From the NCBI GenBank assembly GCA_030180135.1, contig CM058232.1:79465001-79529000 (forward strand): DNA of 64,000 nt, written 5' to 3'. Positions within the stretch are counted from its first letter, which is position 1. Every line of letters begins with the position of its first letter. The stretch comes from Orychophragmus violaceus. Taxonomy: Eukaryota; Streptophyta; Magnoliopsida; Brassicales; Brassicaceae. The position numbers were made by a program, and so were the translations under genes. The notes below the pieces were generated by a model. The model searched no databases. It was not told the origin of the DNA and worked only from the letters and a program-made list of their open reading frames with translations. Positions 57,272 to 64,000 of this stretch are shown piece after piece.

Positions 57272-57951
57272 TGTTGGGAATGTCCTGAAATCTATTGTAC
57301 TTGCTCTAAGTGATAGTTGTATTGTCGAGATGAGACAATCATATAATACTAGGTAGTCATAATGCTTTGCTAGAAGCCACTTATGATCAATGAGTTGAGA
57401 ACTCATTGCTAGTGTTATATGATCCTACAGGGTCACACACCTAAGCAAACTGGACGTTAAAGACGAGGTTGATCATTAATGTAATGATCTGGTGAATGCA
57501 TATTTGATATGCATTCGATATCAATATTTTGGGGCAGTGTCGATCGTTGCAGTAGTGCATCGATCGATGCAACTCGCGGATTAATCAGATTAATTCGGTT
57601 TAATCGTTGGTTAATTCCATTACGGTTTAAGTCGACATATATAATATATATGGTCGACCTAAACTGATTTCTAACCTAATTCACAGCCACCAGAACTTGA
57701 ATAGAAACCTCTGAAGAGATTGGATCTCTATAGGCACTAGCATCCCTGCTGTTCAGTTTGTGTGCGTGTGGATACCAGTAGAGGCGCAGCACTTGAGGCG
57801 CTCTAGATCTCGATTATCTGCAAATCTTCCGCTGCTAAAAACCAGGTAAATCTGAGATCCCATAGATTCAATTACATGAACCTTAGATCCTAGGCTTGGA
57901 ATTCAGACTAGGTTTGCCTAATTGGATTAGGAACTGCTAGAAATTCCTTCA
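57272..57951 (+). repeat. C3 3' LTR (680 bp)
   Basis: Five differences from the 5' LTR (for example GATAAATG/GATCAATG, TTCCGTT/TTCCATT). Paired cores at 57541 and 57561 (20 bp). GAGAT follows. Confidence 0.95.
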
Positions 57952-58506
57952 GAGATGTGCGTCCCGACGATACGACTGAGCATTGTGCCCGAGCACGAAG
58001 AGCTTAACAACAACATGATCATCGACAGCCTCGACCAAGCGGAAGAATTAAGAGACCGAGCACTCTTACGTCTCCAAAACTATCAACAGCAGATCACCCG
58101 ACACTACAACAAGAAGGTTAGAGGTCGGCGTTTCGTAGAAGGTGACCTCGTACTCAGAAAAGTGTTCAAAAACACACGGGAATACCGAGCGGGGAAACTC
58201 GGCGCAAATTGGAAGGGTCCATATATCGTTTCAAAGATAGTAAAACCTGGCGTCTACGAACTAGTAACGATGAAGGGAGAAGCCATTCCACGTTCATGGA
58301 ATGCAAACAAACTCAAGAGATACTACTACTACGCCGAGCATCGCGCTCAAAAAAAAAAAAAAAACGAGCATTTCGCTCCAAACCGAGCTCGCTATACACG
58401 AGTTCGAGTAATATGTAAAGTGAACTACGATCGGCTTGATCCCCTTTCGGGGTACGTAGGAAACCTCTCACGAGGCTCAGCTATATCAATAATAAAATTT
58501 TATTGA
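57952..58506 (+). pseudogene. T1 integrase C-terminal segment (continuation after C3)
   Basis: After GAGAT the T1 frame continues: VPEHEELNNNMIIDSLDQ, RHYNKKVRGRRFVEGDLVLR, LGANWKGPYIVSKIVKPGVY, then an A-run (58351-58364) and a stop at 58504-58506. It is the integrase C-terminal domain with the GPY/F module (WKGPYIV). The A-run is a likely slippage site, so the natural C-terminus may be at RYYYYAEHRAQ. Confidence 0.92.
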
Positions 58507-58574
58507 GCTAATACTTCTTTTTTCAATCATCCGAGCAAAAATCGACATTCTGGCCAAATGCTCGATACATCATA

Positions 58575-58990
58575 AGCCGGGCCAAGTTCCCGCACAAGGC
58601 TGATCGACAGCAAATAAGCCGAGCATAGCTTTCGCACAATGTCCCGATCAGACCTTAGGGGTAAGCCGAGCACTTACTCGCACCCGAACCGTGGGATAAC
58701 GAGCACAGTCTCAAATCCCACAACCAAGTTAGCCGAGCCAAGTTCCCGCACAAGGCTGATCGACATAAAATAAGCCGAGCAAAGCTTTCGCACAATGTCT
58801 CGATCAGACCTTAGGGATAAGCCGAGCACTTACTCGCACCCGAACCGTGGGATAACGAGCACAGTCTCGAATCCCACAACCAAGTTAGCCGGGCCCAGTT
58901 CCCGCACAAGAACGACTGACAGAAAAAATAAGCCGAACACAGCTTCGCACAACTGTCCCGGTCTGTTCTACAGTGTAAGCCAAGCACTTT
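58575..58990 (+). repeat. T1 tandem repeat, about 157-bp unit, 2.7 copies
   Basis: AGTTCCCGCACAAG recurs near 58584, 58741 and 58898, and AGACCTTAGGGRTAAGCCGAG near 58651 and 58808. The first two units are about 97% alike, the third more diverged. Tandem repeats at this site are common in Tat elements. Confidence 0.9.
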
Positions 58991-59246
58991 GCTCGCTCCT
59001 CAATTACTTAATTTAGATCGAGCATATCACTCGCTAAAATCGAAATACATGGTAGGCAAAATACGCAGAATGAAAATCTAATTACGCAAAGAAACCGAGC
59101 AAGTCATAGACAAACACGACGTATATATTACCAAAAAAAAATAGATTGATATGTTCGGTCATAAAAAGGGAACAGAATCCCGAGCTGATTCAAAACACGC
59201 ACAAGGTGTGGATCCGATTACAAAACAAAGAAAAAGAAACTTAAAT
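58991..59246. other. T1 spacer between tandem repeat and antisense gene
   Basis: AT-richer, no gene. It would contain the 3' UTR of the antisense gene. Confidence 0.5.
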
Positions 59247-62200
59247 CTAAGAAGCCTCGGCAGAGCGGTCCGTGGCCTGATCTCCCGCCGCGCTCTCAAG
59301 AAGATCATTTGCCATCTCCGGAGTCACGAGCGCCTGGTTCGAGCCATGCTGATCCTGAATGAGCACCGAGGAATCCTCGTCAGTACGACCCGAGCTATTA
59401 GGAGGAGTCATAACAAAATCCCCATCAGCCAAGTCAGTAAACTCAATCGAGACGAGCTCCTGCTTGAAGCGAGCAAAATCAGAATGCGCCTTGGTTATCC
59501 TGTCAGGAGGGATAGCGAACCCTTCCTTGACAAGCGCCTCCAGCATAGACGCAACCGCAGCCGCCTGCTTCATCAGAATTTGTGTCCTCCTCCCAAACTC
59601 CTTCTCCTCATTGGCTCTCTTGATATTGGACAACCGAGCTTGCGCTTTTCCCGACACACGCTCCCTTTCCTTCAAAACCTCGCGCGTACGAGAATCCCTG
59701 AGACGAGCACATTCAGATTTGAGCTTGTCCTCCAAGACAGACACCCGAACAACCAGTTCGTCAGCTTCGGCCCGAGCATTCGAGCAATCCGCCAGGCATT
59801 GTCTGTTCTTGGCATCCAGTCGAGCATTCTCGGTGGAAAGTCCAGCAACCTTCTCCTCCAAAGCAGACACCTTCTCTTCCTCGGCCTTAAGGGACGAACG
59901 AAGCGCCTCCGCAGCTGCCGCCACCTCACGGTACCCTTTGAGTTTGGCAATGACCCTTCCGGCATTGCCAAGATCCCTCCGCAGCCCACTAATCACCCTC
60001 TCTAGATCAACCTGCCTCTTATCATACTCATCAAAAAACAGGTTGTAGTTGGCAAGGCCCTGAAACAGAAAGACGGATCAAGACCAAGCACTCAAAAACA
60101 AACGAGCAAACGAGCTTAAATAAACCTTAACCGAGCTATATCTTTGGCTGCTGCTTTCTTATGGTCAAGAAAGGGCGTACAATTGACCGAAGGAAGCGGT
60201 CGTGGCGGACTATCTCGCAGCATCCAAAACAAATCCGCACAGGCCTCCCCATCACGGACCATCGACTTCTCGCCCTCATACCGAACGGAAAAGCCGTAGT
60301 CCGTAAACGCGCCCTCACCCGGTCCGCCTAGGAAAGTCAGACCGCGATCTCATCTATGTTTGGCATGACGCGGTCATCCTGAGAACCAGCATTCTCGTTT
60401 TGTTCCCGACCATCCGCCTCTTCCCGAGCAGCGACCTGATCGGTCTCCAGAGGCGCAGTCTCATTAACAGCTGGACGCTCAGGAATTCCATCCCGAGCAC
60501 CTTCGGTATCAGGAAGAACCGCAAGATCCATTACACCATCAGGACGCTCGAGGGTTTCGGCCATCTGAGCATCGACCACCTGCATAGCAGCGATCGACTT
60601 CTTCTTCTTCATCTTCCTCTCAGGAGGCACCTCCGAAGTATCAGCAGCAGCAGCTGCATCCTCGGCTCGCAACCTCTTCTTCTCCTCCCTCCTTCGACGC
60701 TTCTCAGCCTTCTCGGCCTCGATTGCGTCTACCGTCACACTCACCTGACGAAACAAGTCCCGATGATATTCATTTACAAAAATCATCCCTAGAGGAACGG
60801 GCCCGACCGACGGAGAAAAAGGACGATTGGGGTCCAAGTCGACAGGAATTACCTCCTTGCTTTGAGGAACGGTCGGGGCCCCTGGACCGGTAAGGTTTTC
60901 CTCGACGTAGTTTACAACCTCAAGATCCATCTGGCCCATCCTTCTATTGGTTTCCCTCCTCTCGCGTACCGAACAAACGGACGATTGTTGTACTCGGTTA
61001 ACGACTCGATTGAACGAAGACGGCAACCTGCATAAATCAATATTAAAAGAAACCCGAGTAAAAAAAAAAGAGAACAGGAAGAAGAGAAGGGTATACCTTC
61101 GTCCAGACACTATACAGCTCGCCTAACTTGGTTAGCGTGAACGTCCGGCCACTTCTGAATACCCCGAGCAACAAGCTTTCTGAGATCCGATAGAAAGTTA
61201 TCCGGCGGAGGAAGAGCGAAAGGATGACGATCTGCAAGAATAAAACGAGCATGAGTTAGTCTATTTAGAGGAACGAGCAAAGCAAAGAACGTTTACCATG
61301 CATATGATTCCACTGAGTCCTGTATGGCCTCTCCGGATCAGGGACCGAAGCCGAGTTAACCCGAGCATAAAAATAATGATCTTGTCAGTCGTCTATCTTT
61401 GATGGTTTCCCGATGATAACTTTTTCTCCGAAACGGGTCCTCATGCACACATAGCGGGTCCCAATAGTCATACTGTTCGTCGAGATCGACGAAATCTCCT
61501 CGAAAAACCGAAGAGTCATATCGACACCACATTCGGAGGCAAGGATCATGGAGCCGACCAGATTTTGAACCGCCGCCAGAGTCAACTGAGACAGAGCAAT
61601 CCGCCTTTCCTCGCAATAGGCAATGAGCAGCTTGGGTAAAGGGAACCTAAGATGAATAAGCCTAAACCAAAAGTCATATAGGCATATCCATCCCTCCGGA
61701 GAATCCCACGGTCTCTCACTCGGCTCAGGTTTGCGGAGTTCAAGCCGACCAGCGCTCCCAGGAACACAATTGTCCTTGATCCACTCCAAATCATCGTCCG
61801 AACACTTCGTTGGCAAACAGGACGCAAGGGACGCGCCTTCTTCCCCGAATCATCCGCGTGACCTTGTTTTGAGTTTCCCCGAGCCTTCTTAGACCTACTC
61901 GGCTCTGGCACCATCCTGTCGCACCGTGCCTGATCCACTATAGCCACGACCTCCGCTTTCACCGGGAGAGAACCCAAATTCTGAACCGGCGGGGGGAGCC
62001 ACGGCCGAACACCGTCGTCCTCCGAGTCTATCAGATACGACACTCGAAAGCTCTGCACACTGCCCAAAGCCGAAGGAGCCCGACCCCGACTATTGTCAGG
62101 GTTATGGTCAACAATCTCTGTTCGCGCCGAGCCAGACGAAGAACTCTGCACAACAGATGAACTAGACTGAACAGAGTTACCCTCGGATAACCTCACCGAG

Positions 62201-62247
62201 TAAAGATCCCGGCCCGAAGACGACGACGAGTTGGATTCAATCCTCAT
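59247..62247 (-). pseudogene. T1 antisense multi-exon gene: gypsy-type putative transposon protein with coiled-coil tail
   Basis: On the strand opposite gag-pol. The ATG at 62247 opens an acidic/Ser-rich N-terminus (ESNSSSSSGRDLYSV). Frame changes near 61840 to DDLEWIKDNCVPGSAG, then GWICLYDFWFRLIHLRFPLP and AYCEERRIALSQLTLAAVQN, resembling the plant Transposase_28 'putative gypsy type transposon' family. A TGA near 61378 replaces an expected TGG (DDWQDHYFYARV). Likely exon ends: donor CATG|GTAAAC near 61297; acceptor TTGCAG near 61228; donor GTATACC near 61099; donor CTCG|GTTAAG near 60126; acceptor TTTCTGTTTCAG near 60062. The 59996-59247 part is a long coiled coil (EEEKVSALEEKVAGLSTENA). 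Antisense ORFs are known in some Tat-lineage elements; function is unknown. Confidence 0.72.
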
Positions 62248-62628
62248 ACTTGCAATACAACAACAAAGCTAGAGAGAGAAAGTAAATTCTAGAGAGAAGG
62301 GAGAGCGAAATACCTGCAGAAGGAGAGAAATGAAATCGAAGAAGAGCGGAGCGCGATATATATAGGCTAGGTGGGAGGATTCCAAGGCAAGCGCAATGAT
62401 AACCCCTACGCAACCCTTCAGCTTCCAGCAGTTATAGGTGTCATCATGACAACGACGCGACTCTTCAGTATCCAGCTGCTTCCCAAGAAACCTTTTGAGC
62501 TCCCCGAGAAAGAAACGACAAAACGAGCGAATCAAACCGGCCGACCAGACCTACACCGAATAAATATCGCCCCAACTAAAACACTGTCAAAATCCGTCGA
62601 CTTCAAATACAAGACGAAGATCGACGAA

Positions 62629-62641
62629 CTGGGGGGGGGGC
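62629..62641 (+). other. T1 polypurine tract
   Basis: CTGGGGGGGGGGC, five bases before the 3' LTR: the plus-strand primer region. Confidence 0.8.
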
Positions 62642-62645
62642 TTAC

Positions 62646-63275
62646 TGTTATATATGGGTTTAGCACCCCATCCAGTTAGAAGGCCCAATATCTATTCTCT
62701 GAACAGAGGTTGGCCCAACAGAAGCAAAGCGGCCCAACAAGCAACAAAGGCCCGAACACACACGTTCAAACCGAGCCCACTCCCAACGGCTCAGCTCGGC
62801 TCGATCCAAGCCGAACGACAGCAAGTCAGCTCGGCTACGCTAACAGCCAAAGGAACGTACGGCTTAGCCCATCTCGTCATCAAGTACGGCCCAATCCGCA
62901 CGAGCTCGACAAGCGGTCAACGGCCTGTAAAAAGTACGACCGTATTTTACTATAAATAGAAGTCGTCACTGTACATTAATGTAACTTTTGGGGATTTGTG
63001 CACTTCTCACTACTTTCTCTCTCTAGAGTAAACATTCCCGAACTGTAAAAACCGAGCTCGTTTTTCGACAAGCTCGGGCTTTCACTTGAATACAACACGC
63101 TCGTTACCGAGCATACTTCTCTCTTCACTACTTGCGCACCGAATATTCCTCTCTTAACTCATCACCGAGCCTAGTCAGTTCTCTCTTAGAAAAGCTTTGA
63201 CCTGCGGACCCGAGCACGTTAACTCTCCCGAGAAAGACGCGCTCTCAAACCTTTGTGACAAGCTCGGTTATCACA
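62646..63275 (+). repeat. T1 3' LTR (630 bp)
   Basis: Same length as the 5' LTR, about 19 differences, several clustered at 62685-62715. TATAAATA at 62951. Followed by ATCCC (63276-63280). Confidence 0.95.
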
Positions 63276-64000
63276 ATCCCTCTCTCAACTAGTTTGACAT
63301 TCTCTCTTTTAACCCTCAGTAAAATACATATTGGTATTCATGCCTCTTAGATCAAAGCCAACAACTAAAACCACCACTTTCTCATGTAAACAGTTCTCCG
63401 TTTTGACATGTTATCTGACTTAAACGTCGGAGAGTCTTCCAGAGGATCATCTCCTTTTTGTTCTCATGACACTATGACAGGAGTGCGAGTGCAAGAAGGA
63501 AGGAGGATGTTCAAACCGATGAGGAGAGACTTTGTACTTGTGAATTATTCATAGTTCATATAAAATTTTGCTAGTATCATGAAAATTCGTTGAGATCCAC
63601 TCTGTTGTACACAAAGATGCATGTGACATTTTCAATAGCTCAAGAGTTCTTATTTATCTAATACATGCATTTTCTTAAATTACTAGGAGGTTTTAGATTA
63701 TATCTTCTCAAGTCTGAAATCAAGAGCATTTTATATGGTGCCGTTCTAGGTTCATTCGATTCTGTGACATCTAAATTTCGGCCTTGTGCTTTTTCAATCG
63801 AGTTGTCGATACTTGATTAACTTCATATATCTAGTAGTAGCAGTAAGATTGGTTTCCTCTGTGTGATTCCAATTATGTGAAGGTTGCTTAGTTCACATGA
63901 ATCACATAAAGTAATTCAATTATGTGATTCCTTAAAGTACATCATTCTTTATTTAGAATGAGAGCAAAGTGCTAAACAAATCAAAATACTAATGAACTGA
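63276..64000. other. Host sequence right of T1, possible last exon
   Basis: Contiguous with 43284-44099 before T1 inserted. From an acceptor-like TGTAAACAG (63381-63389) a frame of about 54 codons runs to a TAG near 63553 (FDMLSDLNVGESSRGSSP ... FKPMRRDFVLVNYS). It could be the last exon of a host gene; I do not recognise it. The last ~180 bp repeat 25363-25440 and 28330-28385. Confidence 0.4.
63817..64000. repeat. Second copy of the host duplication
   Basis: TATCTAGTAGTAGCAGTAAG and TATGTGAAGGTTGCTTA match 25374-25432; GAGAGCAAAGTGCTAAACAA and AATACTAATGAACTGA match 28336-28378. This copy has no CACTA element, so it shows the pre-insertion arrangement. The copy continues past the window edge. 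Confidence 0.7.

Larger units (their letters stand above)
50159..57951 (+). mobile_element. C3: Copia element with decayed pol and an extra internal LTR fragment
   Basis: 7793 bp, terminal LTRs of 680 bp with five differences (0.7%), TSD GAGAT. Gag is open, but pol has many shifts, gaps and two inserted motif cassettes. The 3' part reads UTR, partial LTR (56227-56779), UTR again, then full 3' LTR. Young LTRs around a dead pol mean it was moved by another element's proteins. Confidence 0.95.
44100..63275 (+). mobile_element. T1: complete Tat-lineage Ty3/gypsy element, interrupted by C3
   Basis: 19176 bp including C3, or 11378 bp after removing C3 and its extra GAGAT copy. 630-bp LTRs, TSD ATCCC (44095-44099 and 63276-63280), PBS TGGCGCC. 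Gag-protease and pol with a second, archaeal-type RNase H place it in the Tat (Ogre-like) lineage. Between integrase and 3' LTR are a tandem repeat and an antisense gene, both known features of that lineage. I count about 19 LTR differences (3%). Several single-base breaks disable the polyprotein. Confidence 0.96.

Noticed and set aside
59151..60048. Long + strand frames opposite the antisense gene
   Set aside because: Shadows of the coiled-coil exon on the minus strand, which has the coherent amino-acid pattern and splice sites.

Overview
This window is a transposon-rich stretch of a plant nuclear genome, almost certainly a Brassicaceae. The main evidence is one intact intronless gene (41289-43283) for an L-type lectin receptor kinase closely resembling Arabidopsis clade IV LecRKs. 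Nearly everything else is nested LTR retrotransposons plus a CACTA element, a Helitron and small MITEs. I gave the elements working names.

Left block (1-25362), outside in. C4 is an old Copia copy (21867-25362, 5' part off the window). Athila/gypsy element A2 (5457-8769 and 16563-21866) is inserted into it. A2 itself holds a second Athila, A1 (1-5456, 5' part off the window), in its protease region. A2 also holds a very young complete Copia, C1 (8770-16562, TSD TAGAC, two 636-bp LTRs with about 2 differences), in its integrase.

Middle block. A host sliver (25363-25528) is split by a non-autonomous CACTA element (25529-28173, TSD GTA). A degraded Helitron complex (28606-32855) follows, carrying an RPA-like OB-fold pseudogene and a 235-bp MITE. 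Next is a TTCGGGT-rich dispersed repeat, split by minus-strand Copia C2 (33340-40612, TSD CATAG, about 15 LTR differences in 681 bp). The LecRK gene starts 676 bp beyond C2, with a TGACGTCA/W-box palindrome and a TATA box.

Right block. T1, a Tat-lineage gypsy element (44100-63275, TSD ATCCC, 630-bp LTRs, about 3% apart), carries gag, protease, RT, two RNase H domains and integrase. It also has a 157-bp tandem repeat and a degraded spliced antisense gene. Copia C3 (50159-57951, TSD GAGAT) sits in T1's integrase. The last 725 bp are host sequence that was contiguous with 43284-44099 before T1 inserted; its final ~180 bp repeat the host sliver at 25363/28300.

The most striking unexplained signal is a short palindrome: core CGATCG with interchangeable 4-5-base arms (GCAT/ATGC, GTGT/ACAC, GCAA/TTGC and a few others). 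It recurs in A1, A2, C2 and C3, in LTRs, leaders, 3' regions and in frame inside pol. It is nearly always in pairs or triplets whose cores start 20-22 bp apart, which is two turns of B-DNA. I counted 29 such sets. The regular spacing, the constant core, the changing arms and the occurrence in both gypsy and Copia elements suggest a dimer-binding array or an independently mobile cassette. That function is inference; the pattern is directly visible.
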